DNA of 34,302 nucleotides from Eubacteriales bacterium (GCA_030527765.1 JAUNAE010000003.1:1-34302), one strand, 5' to 3'. Shown: positions 1-8,219, counted from the stretch's first letter. The notes: generated from the letters alone by a model not told the origin. A program made the numbers and translations.

Positions 1-76
1 AACCTGTGGATCATTTTTTGTATTAAGTGTGCAACTTCATTTTACAATCGGCGACCTTTTTAGATATTATTGGCAC

Positions 77-109
77 AAAAAAAAGACGGTTCAATCCCGT
101 CCCCTTTTT
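77..109 (-). terminator. Intrinsic terminator of the RelB-type gene
   Basis: On the minus strand a 5-bp stem GACGG/CCGTC with a 7-nt loop is followed by eight consecutive T residues, about 10 to 40 nt after the antitoxin stop codon. An A/T-rich flank (AAAAAGGG on one side, the T run on the other) can extend the stem. It closes the antitoxin transcript and leaves no room for a co-transcribed toxin gene. The remaining 76 bases to the left edge hold nothing I recognise. Confidence 0.8.
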
Positions 110-119
110 GTGTATTCTT

Positions 120-359
120 TCAGTTTTGTTCTTCGATATCCTCTTCCAAATTATCATCGGCTATCACTTCATCCGGAACTACCAGATCAAACGGAATTCC
201 TTTATGAATCAAAACCTGACGCAATGAAATATTGATGAACGTTGGTATTGTGATTCCTAGTTTATCCAGAATTTTCTCTGCCTGCAACTTTACATCCTCA
301 TCTACTCGCGCTGTTACAAGTACGCTGGATTTTTGTACCTCACTTTTTTTTCTTGCCAT
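120..359 (-). CDS. RelB/DinJ-type ribbon-helix-helix antitoxin, solitary
   Basis: This 79-residue protein looks like a RelB/DinJ-family antitoxin. Residues 12-18 (SVLVTAR) form the expected N-terminal DNA-contacting strand, followed by the helix segment around AEKILDKLGI and the family-typical stretch TIPTFINISLRQVL. The C-terminal GIPFDLVVP resembles the toxin-binding tail of DinJ-like proteins. Such proteins normally bind their own promoter and neutralise a RelE/YafQ-type RNase toxin encoded just downstream. Here no toxin follows: an intrinsic terminator comes straight after the stop codon, and nothing upstream looks like a toxin. The start is supported by AAAGGTGA upstream. The gene sits beyond the terminator of the long transfer operon and appears to have its own promoter, which shares sequence with the transfer promoters. 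It may therefore be an orphan antitoxin or a regulator recruited from that family (inference). Confidence 0.85.
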   Translation of the reverse strand: MARKKSEVQKSSVLVTARVDEDVKLQAEKILDKLGITIPTFINISLRQVLIHKGIPFDLVVPDEVIADDNLEEDIEEQN

Positions 360-459
360 AATAAATCACCTTTCGTAGATACCCCCACAGTATTTCTTAT
401 AGTATACCGATTTGTGCCGAAAAAAGACATCCTTATTTTTTGCATCTCTGGAAAATCGT

Positions 460-541
460 GAACATTATATGATATGGAAGAAAATGCTGCATCTATAAGG
501 AAAAACCCATTTGTTCACTACTCTAAAAAATGAACATTATA
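460..541 (-). promoter_or_regulatory. Putative promoter/operator region of the RelB-type gene
   Basis: On the minus strand the 11-mer TATAATGTTCA occurs twice (about 460-470 and 531-541), each containing a perfect -10 hexamer TATAAT, and an inverted TGTTCA lies between them (512-517). The left copy overlaps the fifth, weaker version of the conserved transfer promoter block (ATTTTC, 2 nt, CCATAT; about 462-489). The repeated TGTTCA/TGAACA units would suit a dimeric ribbon-helix-helix repressor, possibly the antitoxin itself. The -35 elements are poor, so promoter activity is inferred. Confidence 0.45.
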
Positions 542-606
542 ACGAGACACCATAAATTTCGTCACAAGACTATGCTCGTGTTATCGCATTCGTATTGCTG
601 CAAATT

Positions 607-654
607 AAGAGACAAAAGATCCCAGGGATTTCTCCCCGGGATCCCTTGTCTCTT
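607..654 (-). terminator. Long hairpin terminator at the end of the left operon
   Basis: Two 22-nt arms flank a 4-nt loop. Read as minus-strand RNA all 22 positions pair, three as G-U wobbles, and the loop is a GAAA tetraloop. The GC-rich inner part (GGGATCCC) is followed by TTTTGTCTCTT, which can act as the U-tract. It lies 15 bases after the stop codon of the NlpC/P60-like gene. The wobbles appear only on the minus strand, so this is the strand that folds best. Confidence 0.85.
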
Positions 655-668
655 ATGCGGTTTGAAAT

Positions 669-1925
669 TCACGTTGTGGGTCTCATCACTCTTCCCCATC
701 TTGATCCGCAGGTTGATGTAACGATTCCAGACCCGACAGCTTCTACACAGCGATTATTACCGACATAGATCGCTACATGTCCCTCGCCACTTGTAAACAA
801 AATGTCACCCGGCTTTAAGGACCCATATCCTTTACTGCGATAAGTAGCTGTCACTTCCTTGAATTTTCTGGACAGCTGCATCGCTTTGACCATAGTTGTT
901 GAATTATATCCAACACGCCTTCCGAAATAAGCGTTCATACGAAGATTGTTCTTTCTACAGATCTCCCTAAGATTCGTGTATCCGGAAATTTCAAAACCAA
1001 TTTCGATTAAAGTAGAGCAGGAATAGTTGCCATATACTCCCCATCTGGCAGGTAACGGCGCTGTTGTGGAAAGAGTCATATTATCGGCAAATAATTCGCC
1101 CACGCTGCTATAAACGTGTTTGTTGTCATTTGCAATTGCCTTGACCCATTTCACAAGGAAATCGATCTTCTGCTTATTGGTAGTCAGAACAGGATAAACC
1201 ATCTTCTTAGCAGTACGGTCGTAGACATACCACTCGTCTCTTGTTGACGATGCTACCTTTGAAATTGCCTGCTTTGCAGCATCAATAGTCTTATAATGGC
1301 CCAGTGTATTCTGTGTTGTATGGTAAAAGTGATTGGATGTTACCCAGTAGCGCTCATATGTGGTCGTTGTGGTCGTCTTTGTGCGATATGCATTGCTCGT
1401 ACTACCTGGTGCAGATGCACCTTTCTTGACGAGTTTGATCTGCACTGCCTCGATACGGTAGTTGTATTTTCCGGTTCCTGCAGATGCTCCGTTCTTTGCC
1501 CAGCCAAGCCAACCAAACTTTTCTGTGTGAGCTCGATAATAAAGATCGTATTTTGCAGCAAGATTTCCGGTCAGTTTGATCTGAACTGCTTCGATACGAA
1601 GGGATTTCCCCGTTGTACCACTCGTTGCTCCATTCTTCTTCCAACTTGATTCCCAGCCACTCTTCTGTACATAAGAACGATACTGAATGTCTCCGGTCGC
1701 ATCTTTCTTTGAAAGATTCAGTCTAAATTCCTCCATTCGAAGACTCTGACCTGTCACACCGATGATCTCGCCGGACTTATTTCTCCAGCCAAGTTTCTGC
1801 ATATGTCCGGCACCAGTTACCGTCGGACTTGCCGCGGCACTAACTGTCATAACCGAAAACAGCATAACTAATGCGATTGCCATCATCCAAATTGCTCTTA
1901 TCACTTTGTTGCAACTTTTCTTCAT
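669..1925 (-). CDS. Secreted ChW-repeat protein with NlpC/P60-like C-terminal domain
   Basis: This 418-residue protein is exported. It has a lysine-rich start, a hydrophobic segment (IWMMAIALVMLFSVMTVSA) and a probable signal peptidase site after AAA. Residues about 40-170 carry three ChW-type repeats, each with a G-W core and an LR(M/I)E-aVQIKL-like ending. This clostridial repeat is linked to cell-surface proteins. After a threonine-rich linker comes an NlpC/P60-like papain-fold domain (about 290-418) with a candidate catalytic Cys in NYSCSTL (about residue 302) and His in GEGHVAIYVG (about 383). The likely role is local peptidoglycan cleavage during transfer or surface remodelling. I chose the ATG at 1925 because GAGG lies 6 nt upstream; an in-frame ATG at 1937 has a weaker site. 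It is the last gene before a strong terminator, 15 bp after the 754-residue gene. Confidence 0.75.
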   Translation of the reverse strand: MKKSCNKVIRAIWMMAIALVMLFSVMTVSAAASPTVTGAGHMQKLGWRNKSGEIIGVTGQSLRMEEFRLNLSKKDATGDIQYRSYVQKSGWESSWKKNGATSGTTGKSLRIEAVQIKLTGNLAAKYDLYYRAHTEKFGWLGWAKNGASAGTGKYNYRIEAVQIKLVKKGASAPGSTSNAYRTKTTTTTTYERYWVTSNHFYHTTQNTLGHYKTIDAAKQAISKVASSTRDEWYVYDRTAKKMVYPVLTTNKQKIDFLVKWVKAIANDNKHVYSSVGELFADNMTLSTTAPLPARWGVYGNYSCSTLIEIGFEISGYTNLREICRKNNLRMNAYFGRRVGYNSTTMVKAMQLSRKFKEVTATYRSKGYGSLKPGDILFTSGEGHVAIYVGNNRCVEAVGSGIVTSTCGSRWGRVMRPTT

Positions 1926-1952
1926 TTTCTTCCTCATTTTGAACCTAATATT

Positions 1953-4217
1953 TTAGCGAGAGATTGATTTATCCAGCACGCTTTCCTTCGTCTTTTCTTT
2001 TTTCTCTGCTTTGCTTTCTTTCAGTGACGAGCCTAAACTCTGCTCCATAAGCTTGGACTTTTCTTTTTTCAGCGAACGTGATACTTCTTTCTGCACAACC
2101 CCCGCAGCCTTTCCAACAATTGACGCTTCCGGGATCTGCGGTACTTTTTCTACTGCATCTTTTGTCAGATTCTTTTCAAGCGGATTCTCGAACTTTGGAA
2201 GTTCAGGCTTACCAGCGTCTCCAAGAGATTTATTGAGCATAGACGAAGATGCCTTACTCGAACGATTAAGAGATGACGGGTTCGACTCTTTTGCCACTAA
2301 TCCTTCATCTCCTTTCTCGATCTTTTTCTTATCCTCTTCTACTTTCTTTACACTCTCCAGATAAGTCTCATTGATTGCAATGCGGTATGTTTTTTCTTCC
2401 ACCTGAATTTCTGATAATGCCTTAAAATCCTCCAACTCAAGTTCTGAAAGCTTCTTGTCACCATATCCCATCTTGGATACAGTCTCCATAATCTGATCCG
2501 TCAGTTCATCCGGAGCATTAAGAAGTCCCGTTTCCTTCATATCCGCCAGATATTCAGAAACTGTCAGATCCAAATCTTCTTGTGAAGCAACAAGTTCCTT
2601 TAATTGACTGTTACGAACCATCTCAACCGATTCTGTGTCCGGTGTTATAAGAGCTGAATCAATTGCCTTTGCATCTGCAACGTCTTTCAGATCAATGACG
2701 TCCTGTACAGTAATTGATGACATTTCTTTCTCTGCAATTCCGGATTTCTCCAATTCAGCAAGGAAACCTTCTTTTCCGTCTTTATCAATCTCTTCCTCAA
2801 GAGAAAGACGACGCTGAAAATATTCCCCAACCGTCATCCCAGAGAGATTACCTCCATCAGAGAACGCTTCCATAGCCTGAATCTTGTCGTTTACGACCTG
2901 CCTGTAAGAAATTAGGATATCCCCGTCTTGATTTGTGGGAGCATCCAACACAGTCTTCAGATTTTCGCTGACCCCATCTTCAATAGAAAGGTTCTGTATA
3001 GCGCCGTTTCCATTATTTTTAATCGCGTCTGATACACTAATATCCCGCCTTCTTGCCTGGTATTCTCCAGAAACAGCGCCCATATAAAGCTCTAGGGATG
3101 TTTTATAATTTGTTTCCTTCAATACCTCTTCAGTTGCATTCTTGATCATCTCTTTGTTTTTATCACTGAGAGAAGACAAATCCTGAGCAAGAATTCTATT
3201 TTCAGCCGAAGGGTTATTATCTTTTTCTATGATTTTTTCCTTTACTCTCGAAAAAAACTCCTGTTCTCCTTCTGATAAGGTATTGTTAGATATTGCTGTA
3301 TTAAGCTGCGATGCGACAGAGCTGTGAAACGACTCCGCATCAATAAGATTTTTAAAGTCTTCCTCTAACTGGCTCAGCACTCCCATTAAATTAACTTTAT
3401 CCAACAGGAGATTAGCGACCCCTTTTACTCCATCATAAATGTTTCCAAATAAAGGAATTTTGGAAATTGTCTTGCTGTAATCTATAAGACCTGGATTCGA
3501 AACTGCATCCGTCGATTCCTCAATCGTTTTACTCAAATCAACATTTAAATTGGGATTTTCCGCTTCTACTGAAGCTGCAGCCTTTGTAAGCGGTGTTACA
3601 ATGTCCCCCCATAGTTTCTGCACATCTTCTGTCTGCTTTGAACCACCAGGCATCCATTTCAAGCCTTCCGATGTGTATGTATTGCTTTTTAGATAGTCAT
3701 CCAGATTCGGAACATCTGCATCTTCTCCATTAAGATTTTTATATTCCTTTTCAAACTCCTGTTTCAGCTTATCGTATACATCATCGTCTTTAATGATATC
3801 TGCCATCGATACCTTTAAAGCCATATCACCTTTATAGTCATAATCATCTAACCCTTCGCTAATAAAGTTCTCAAAGGACAGCGACGTGTCGTTATACTTC
3901 GTCTGAATATATTCGTTTAATACACTCTTATTCTCTTCTGACGCGTATGCATAACAGATCTCCATGCTTGAAGCAGCACTCACGGTAGTTATATGTAAAT
4001 GACTATTATTCGGATCAATGGTAACGCTATTACTAGGATTTCTAATTTGATCTGTACCGAGAATTTGTGACGGAACTATGCCAAGAATTTTATTTCTTGA
4101 ATTTTGATAATTTTTATATCCTTCTACGAGAGCTTCTCTTAACGCCTGATTACTATCTATGTCCTGTGCAATCGCCGATATTCGCTCTTTCGCACTTTCC
4201 GGAATTTCTTTACTCAT
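1953..4217 (-). CDS. Unrecognised 754-residue soluble protein
   Basis: I do not recognise this protein. It has no signal peptide and is acidic and helix-rich through most of its length, with one mildly hydrophobic stretch (about residues 250-275, around IPLFGNIYDGVKGVANLLL). The last 120 residues are a basic, serine/lysine-rich tail containing NKSLGDAG and MEQSLGSSLK. These resemble the K/Q-S-L/M-G motif in the small proteins encoded just upstream. The start ATG overlaps the previous stop (ATGA) and has GGGGG seven bases upstream, so translation is probably coupled. It is likely cytosolic or a T4SS-associated cargo or scaffold. That is inferred from position only. Confidence 0.7.
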   Translation of the reverse strand: MSKEIPESAKERISAIAQDIDSNQALREALVEGYKNYQNSRNKILGIVPSQILGTDQIRNPSNSVTIDPNNSHLHITTVSAASSMEICYAYASEENKSVLNEYIQTKYNDTSLSFENFISEGLDDYDYKGDMALKVSMADIIKDDDVYDKLKQEFEKEYKNLNGEDADVPNLDDYLKSNTYTSEGLKWMPGGSKQTEDVQKLWGDIVTPLTKAAASVEAENPNLNVDLSKTIEESTDAVSNPGLIDYSKTISKIPLFGNIYDGVKGVANLLLDKVNLMGVLSQLEEDFKNLIDAESFHSSVASQLNTAISNNTLSEGEQEFFSRVKEKIIEKDNNPSAENRILAQDLSSLSDKNKEMIKNATEEVLKETNYKTSLELYMGAVSGEYQARRRDISVSDAIKNNGNGAIQNLSIEDGVSENLKTVLDAPTNQDGDILISYRQVVNDKIQAMEAFSDGGNLSGMTVGEYFQRRLSLEEEIDKDGKEGFLAELEKSGIAEKEMSSITVQDVIDLKDVADAKAIDSALITPDTESVEMVRNSQLKELVASQEDLDLTVSEYLADMKETGLLNAPDELTDQIMETVSKMGYGDKKLSELELEDFKALSEIQVEEKTYRIAINETYLESVKKVEEDKKKIEKGDEGLVAKESNPSSLNRSSKASSSMLNKSLGDAGKPELPKFENPLEKNLTKDAVEKVPQIPEASIVGKAAGVVQKEVSRSLKKEKSKLMEQSLGSSLKESKAEKKEKTKESVLDKSISR

Positions 4218-4699
4218 CGCTCATCCCCCTTGACACTTTCCTCTGCACGATTCGTGATGTCTTTCGTGGTATCTGTTACCTTCGTCTGTATGGATGATCT
4301 CATCTTATGTACCATAGCCAATCCATTGTGGCCTGTCAGTGCAAGAAGATTTCCAACACGCTCGTCCGTTTTCTTTCGAACATGATCCTTTGCAGCTAAT
4401 GCTCCTCCCATCGATTTTTCAAGTAAGGACTTGCTCGCATTTGCCTGGCGAAGAGAGGCCATATCTTTCTGATCATCTCTCGTCTGCTGTTCAATGGTTG
4501 TGGATTGTGCTGTCTTCTCATATGTCTTTGTCACAACGTTTTCTGCATTGGAAATGCCACCCTTCACCAAGGACATCGAGTCACTTCCGGCCTCTTTTCC
4601 AGCATTGGTCACCGCATGAAAAGCAGCCTTTTTGATTTTTCTCTGTGTTTTCTTACGCTTATAATTTATTTTACTAAGCGCATATCCTACTACTCCCAT
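4214..4699 (-). CDS. Unrecognised 161-residue basic protein
   Basis: No known family is evident. The N-terminus (MGVVGYALSKINYKRKKTQR) is a short hydrophobic segment followed by a strongly basic one. The middle is alanine/serine/threonine-rich and probably helical. Residues about 100-110 read LLEKSMGGALAA, close to AKSLGGGVAA in the next small protein upstream. There is no signal peptide of normal length. The gene starts 9 bp after the upstream stop and overlaps the downstream gene by ATGA, so it belongs to the same transcript. Composition and size suggest an accessory or structural protein, not an enzyme. Confidence 0.65.
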   Translation of the reverse strand: MGVVGYALSKINYKRKKTQRKIKKAAFHAVTNAGKEAGSDSMSLVKGGISNAENVVTKTYEKTAQSTTIEQQTRDDQKDMASLRQANASKSLLEKSMGGALAAKDHVRKKTDERVGNLLALTGHNGLAMVHKMRSSIQTKVTDTTKDITNRAEESVKGDER

Positions 4700-4708
4700 G
4701 AGGGCACC

Positions 4709-4999
4709 TTACCTTCCCTGCTCCGCTTCGTGCATTAACGTTTCTGTCGCCTTTTTTCCCGTATTTTCAAGCTTCTTCACTCCGTCCTTTGCAATCTGTT
4801 TTGTATCACGATACACTTCCATTGCAGCGAATTTTCCCATTGCTGCCACACCACCTCCAAGAGATTTAGCCATTGTCTTACCTGTCACCTGTTTCTTTCC
4901 TGCAAGTGATCCAACATCCGGTGTGGACTGTGCTGTAGCCTTTGACTCAACTGAAGGAACTTCCACTGTCTTCTTTTCTTTTTTCTTTTCCTGTTCCAT
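4709..4999 (-). CDS. Unrecognised 96-residue small protein with SLGGG motif
   Basis: The protein opens with a highly charged lysine/glutamate segment (MEQEKKKEKKTVEVP), then a low-complexity linker, then KTMAKSLGGGVAAMGKFAAME and an amphipathic helix-like tail. I chose the ATG at 4999 because AAGGAG lies six bases upstream. A longer reading from 5029 would overlap the preceding gene and has no such site. The motif AKSLGGGVAA matches LEKSMGGALAA in the downstream 161-residue protein, so these small neighbours may share a partner or be distant relatives. Function unknown. Confidence 0.6.
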   Translation of the reverse strand: MEQEKKKEKKTVEVPSVESKATAQSTPDVGSLAGKKQVTGKTMAKSLGGGVAAMGKFAAMEVYRDTKQIAKDGVKKLENTGKKATETLMHEAEQGR

Positions 5000-5009
5000 A
5001 TTTTTCTCC

Positions 5010-5201
5010 TTATCGATCCTTGTGTTCAAGATTTCTTCTTCTCACTCCTTTGCTCCCCACTGCTTCTCTAGGAGCAAGAGATCTTGCGTACGGCTGCTGC
5101 ATAAAGTTTTCCTGTTCCGGCCTCTGTAAAGACATCACTCTTCCAACTTCACTTATCTTGTGAGCACGATGCAATTCTCTAAGACTTATTTCTGCAGCCA
5201 T
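5010..5201 (-). CDS. Unrecognised 63-residue small protein
   Basis: A short arginine-rich protein beginning MAAEISLRELHRAHKISEVG, with no hydrophobic segment. The ATG has a clear GGAGGG site seven bases upstream and starts 14 bp after the preceding stop, inside a tightly packed operon. That spacing and ribosome binding site are the main evidence that it is real. No family is recognised. The basic C-terminal half (KGVRRRNLEHKDR) would tolerate nucleic-acid contact but shows no known fold. Confidence 0.55.
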   Translation of the reverse strand: MAAEISLRELHRAHKISEVGRVMSLQRPEQENFMQQPYARSLAPREAVGSKGVRRRNLEHKDR

Positions 5202-5215
5202 ACTCTTCCCTCCAC

Positions 5216-5422
5216 TTATTCAATTTCCAACAGGTTCTTATTCAGAATGTTAAAACCTGCTTTTGTCATAGTTGCTCCAATAGCGGCAGGTGCAATAGTT
5301 TTCACTGCCGATGATGCAGCGTCATTCAGCAGTGTACCGGATGCATTTTCCGGCTGTACAAGAGACTGTTCTGTTAAAGTTGATGATGCCTGCTTCCCCG
5401 CAAGATCTTTAATAGATGCCAT
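5216..5422 (-). CDS. Unrecognised 68-residue small protein
   Basis: A small alanine/serine-rich protein whose second half (residues about 35-60, AASSAVKTIAPAAIGATMTKAG) is moderately hydrophobic and could associate with a membrane or form a helix pair. It contains TEQSLVQPENAS, weakly like the K/Q-S-L/M-G motif in the downstream genes. AAAGGAG seven bases before the ATG gives a strong start. It lies 27 bp after the 500-residue gene and 14 bp before the next. Function unknown. Confidence 0.6.
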   Translation of the reverse strand: MASIKDLAGKQASSTLTEQSLVQPENASGTLLNDAASSAVKTIAPAAIGATMTKAGFNILNKNLLEIE

Positions 5423-5449
5423 CTTATTTCTCCTTTCTTAAATTCCGGA

Positions 5450-6952
5450 TTATCTCATCGGGACCTGTTTTCCATCCATAACGACAGCTACCTGCGGGAC
5501 GATGATCTTCATAACTCTTGCAAACCCATGTGGAGCACGTCTAACAAGGGATTTTGCTTCATGAATAAAATCACGTGAGCCAGCCTTTAAGATCCCCTTA
5601 GCCAACCTGGCTCCGTTCTTTTTCATCCATTGTCCAAGTTCTTTGAAATCTTCTTCGTCATATTCCGCCAGGACCTCTAACTTCTGGCCGTTGATCTCAT
5701 ATACATTGTTCTTCTGGAAAGCTGTGTGATAGGTATGCAGATTGTCTACAAGCTGTTCGACAGAACTGATTCTCTCCGTATTAAACCAGACCAGCATATC
5801 TTCCACTTCTTCACGTTTCTTAAGCGATAACGCTTCCCGCATGACTGTATCCAGTTCATCTTTCTTATCCAGCTCTTTAAGTGGAAGTCCTGTTTTCTTC
5901 TCATACTTTTCCAAAAGCTTCATGCGAACTCTTACCTGCTCTCGAAGCTTAATAGCTTTCTGCATTTCCTCCAGAAATCTACTACCCTCCTGAATTCCGC
6001 CTGCAGCAATTATTGCGGAGTAAAAGTCTGCTTTGTTTGCCTCATCAATCTCGACATGGTCAAGTTTATAAGCCAGCTGCTCTTCTCCATTTTCTTCCTT
6101 TATCTTATAGATCGATAAAGTATGGCTTGTACCATCTTCTTCTTCAAACGGGACAGACAGTTCCTTCTCGTTGGAATCCAAAAATGCCTTAAACGGTTCC
6201 GTCTCTTCCAGCTTCTCCTGTATATGCGGCAGCTCTTCTACCATGGTTTCGAACTTCTGTTCAAACTGATCCGGGTCTACTCCAACAACAGTTCGCAGAA
6301 AGCCCACCGTATTATCTCGATTGCCAAAATCAGTCGTTTTATTCGGATCATAAGTAATCCTGGTACCGTTCACGAACAATTCCCATGATGTCTCTTTTTT
6401 TCCTTTGTTTTCTCTCTCATGGGATGACACCTGCACCCGATAGGCAATTGTTTTTTTCTTACCTGTATTTGAAAGATAATGGTGCGTGACAATGAAGTAA
6501 GGTTTTCCCTTGATCTCCTTATTACGTTCTGCCAGTCTCAAGCCAAGTCCGTCCTGATCCGCAGCTCGTCCATTACTCTTGATCTGCCCTTCCCTCACCC
6601 AGAGGTCGTGACCAAGGTATTGCTCCCGTAACGACCGAATCATCAGCTGGTCTTCTTCTCTTACCTCCTGATTGTAAAAGTTCTCGTTTTCAATATTCGG
6701 ATGTTCTACCGTTTTCTCTTCTACCGGTTTTTTCACATCTCTTGCAAAGGCCTTCTCGATTTCCTCAATTTCCTTTTCACCATAACCGTAGTTCTTATTT
6801 CGGATATCCCGTTCTCGCATGGCCAATGCAATTTCGGCATTAAATGCATTGCAGAACTCTTCTCTGTTATTCTTAATAAAAGTCTCCAGTTCTTTTCTGG
6901 TGACTTTTTTTCCATCGATACGGACGACTAACCCCGGGAGATCGTCTTTCAT
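5450..6952 (-). CDS. Unrecognised 500-residue cytosolic protein
   Basis: A strongly charged, glutamate/lysine-rich protein without signal peptide or membrane segment. The start reads MKDDLPGLVVRIDGKKVTRKELETFIKNN. The middle (about residues 130-230) looks like a beta-rich domain (KGKPYFIVTHHYLSNTGKKK, then TSWELFVNGTRITYDP), and the rest is mostly helical. I chose ATG 6952 because AAGGGAGG lies immediately upstream. An in-frame ATG at 6997 adds 15 residues but has no ribosome binding site. It shares a general style (short domain asking after an IDGK/IGK strand, then helices) with the upstream 356-residue protein, which may indicate remote kinship. Function unknown. Confidence 0.65.
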   Translation of the reverse strand: MKDDLPGLVVRIDGKKVTRKELETFIKNNREEFCNAFNAEIALAMRERDIRNKNYGYGEKEIEEIEKAFARDVKKPVEEKTVEHPNIENENFYNQEVREEDQLMIRSLREQYLGHDLWVREGQIKSNGRAADQDGLGLRLAERNKEIKGKPYFIVTHHYLSNTGKKKTIAYRVQVSSHERENKGKKETSWELFVNGTRITYDPNKTTDFGNRDNTVGFLRTVVGVDPDQFEQKFETMVEELPHIQEKLEETEPFKAFLDSNEKELSVPFEEEDGTSHTLSIYKIKEENGEEQLAYKLDHVEIDEANKADFYSAIIAAGGIQEGSRFLEEMQKAIKLREQVRVRMKLLEKYEKKTGLPLKELDKKDELDTVMREALSLKKREEVEDMLVWFNTERISSVEQLVDNLHTYHTAFQKNNVYEINGQKLEVLAEYDEEDFKELGQWMKKNGARLAKGILKAGSRDFIHEAKSLVRRAPHGFARVMKIIVPQVAVVMDGKQVPMR

Positions 6953-7027
6953 TCCCTCCCTTCTTTTTGTGTCTACCGTATCTTTCCTATCCCGCATAAA
7001 CTTTACGATCGTATTTTTTAAATTGAG

Positions 7028-8098
7028 TTACATGCGGCCTATGCGTGCAAGATCCATTTTTTTAATGACTGCTCCAATAGCATCCTCTACAAGTTCCCCA
7101 ACATGTAATTTTGCGTTAGAGACTTCTTCGCGACCATCCAGTACATGAGAGCTGATTGCCTTATCTAAAGCGCCCTCATAGGAAAATGAGAAGTTTTTTC
7201 CTGCTGTTTTTACCAGATCGTAAAACAAGAGCTGATCTTTAGGTGAGTCTCCAATTTCCTGATCATTAATTGTAATAGAGGCTTCATCCCCATACTCACC
7301 ATTTTCTTTTAAAACAGGCCGCCTCTTAATTTTCACCTTCGATGCATTTTCCTGATTGTCTTCGTGATACGAAAAATCAACCTCTTCTAAATCACTTGCA
7401 AGAAAGCGTTTCGTCAGTTCATTGACCCTGCCCATCGCATGGACGTTTTCTTTATAGGCGTCAATAAACGTGGAAGAAAACTTTTCAGGATTGTCTTTAT
7501 CCCACAGCTCAGCAAACTCGGTCATGATGGGGCTTCCGGCCCTCACAACTGCTCCATCCATGGTGTAGTAGGCGTGGACTTTCCCGTCTTTATCACGCGC
7601 TTTTTCCGCAGTAATAGAGTGCCCGTCCAGCTGGAATGCTACTGCTCTGATAGATCCCCTTAAAAAAGCGGCTGACGGATTTCCCATCTCTGTCAATCCA
7701 GCATTAAGAGTTGCAATCTTTTCAGAGTAGCTCTCCTCAATTTGTTCCGAAACACCTCTTTCATCCAGATCTTGCAACAAATTTAAAACCTCTGTTTTAA
7801 ACTGTAATTCATGAAATCGCTTGGTCTCTTCTTCAGACAGTGACGACAATTCTCTCGCCTGAAGTGCCTCCCATTCAGAAAATACTTCTTCCTGTTCTGC
7901 TTCTGACTTGTATATATCAAGTAGATCGGATGTAAACTCCGTCTTTCCGATCTTGATAATCATCGGTTCTTCTGAACGATCCAGGTATACCCGATGCTTG
8001 CCCTCTTCATCGTCAGTGTATTCAAATCCTAATACGACAAAGCCAGGGTTCTTCTGAAACTGCTCTATGACATCTAGAATTCTGTTCTCTCCTGCCAT
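7028..8098 (-). CDS. Unrecognised 356-residue protein, first gene of the left operon
   Basis: An acidic, soluble protein with no signal or membrane segment, beginning MAGENRILDVIEQFQKNPGF. The N-terminal 60 residues look beta-rich (FVVLGFEYTDDEEGKHRVYL, then PMIIKIGKTEFTSDLLDIY). A helical region follows, then a second beta-type region around AYYTMDGAVVRAGS and VKIKRRPVLKENGEYG. The ATG has AAGGGGG six bases upstream. It is the first gene after a copy of the conserved promoter block (8189-8219), with a roughly 90-base structured leader, so it heads an operon running to the terminator at 607-654. No family recognised. Confidence 0.65.
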   Translation of the reverse strand: MAGENRILDVIEQFQKNPGFVVLGFEYTDDEEGKHRVYLDRSEEPMIIKIGKTEFTSDLLDIYKSEAEQEEVFSEWEALQARELSSLSEEETKRFHELQFKTEVLNLLQDLDERGVSEQIEESYSEKIATLNAGLTEMGNPSAAFLRGSIRAVAFQLDGHSITAEKARDKDGKVHAYYTMDGAVVRAGSPIMTEFAELWDKDNPEKFSSTFIDAYKENVHAMGRVNELTKRFLASDLEEVDFSYHEDNQENASKVKIKRRPVLKENGEYGDEASITINDQEIGDSPKDQLLFYDLVKTAGKNFSFSYEGALDKAISSHVLDGREEVSNAKLHVGELVEDAIGAVIKKMDLARIGRM

Positions 8099-8121
8099 GT
8101 TTAACCCCCTTCGCTTATACG

Positions 8122-8172
8122 ATTCCTATCTCAGGACAGTCTTTTCCGCCGAAAATCTGTACTCGCAGGAAT
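8122..8172 (-). promoter_or_regulatory. Structured 5' leader of the left operon
   Basis: Between the promoter block and the first gene, nested inverted repeats can form one hairpin: ATTCCT/AGGAAT outside, ACAG/CTGT inside, and TTTTC/GAAAA around a GGCG loop. No U-tract follows, so this is not a terminator. It could stabilise the message or bind a regulator. Confidence 0.35.
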
Positions 8173-8188
8173 ACTTAGCGGCTTTATC

Positions 8189-8219
8189 TATAATATGGTC
8201 GAAAATCTTTTGAAACGCG
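8189..8219 (-). promoter_or_regulatory. Conserved transfer promoter block, copy A
   Basis: Minus-strand block with AAAAGATTTTC, then GA, then CCATATTATA. The -10-like hexamer TATTAT differs from TATAAT at one base, but no TTGACA-like -35 lies 16-18 bases upstream. The same block occurs before other operons (16150, 28219, 33443). It precedes the 356-residue gene by about 90 bases. Confidence 0.65.

Noticed and set aside
27..235. Two overlapping plus-strand open frames at the left edge
   Set aside because: Antisense to the RelB-type gene and its terminator, no ribosome site, low-complexity translation.
633..641. TCCCCGGGA as an eighth-type copy of the palindrome
   Set aside because: Only the 9-bp centre matches and it belongs to the arm of the terminator at 607-654. 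CCCGGGG-like centres at about 6933 and 9549 also lack the T/A arms.
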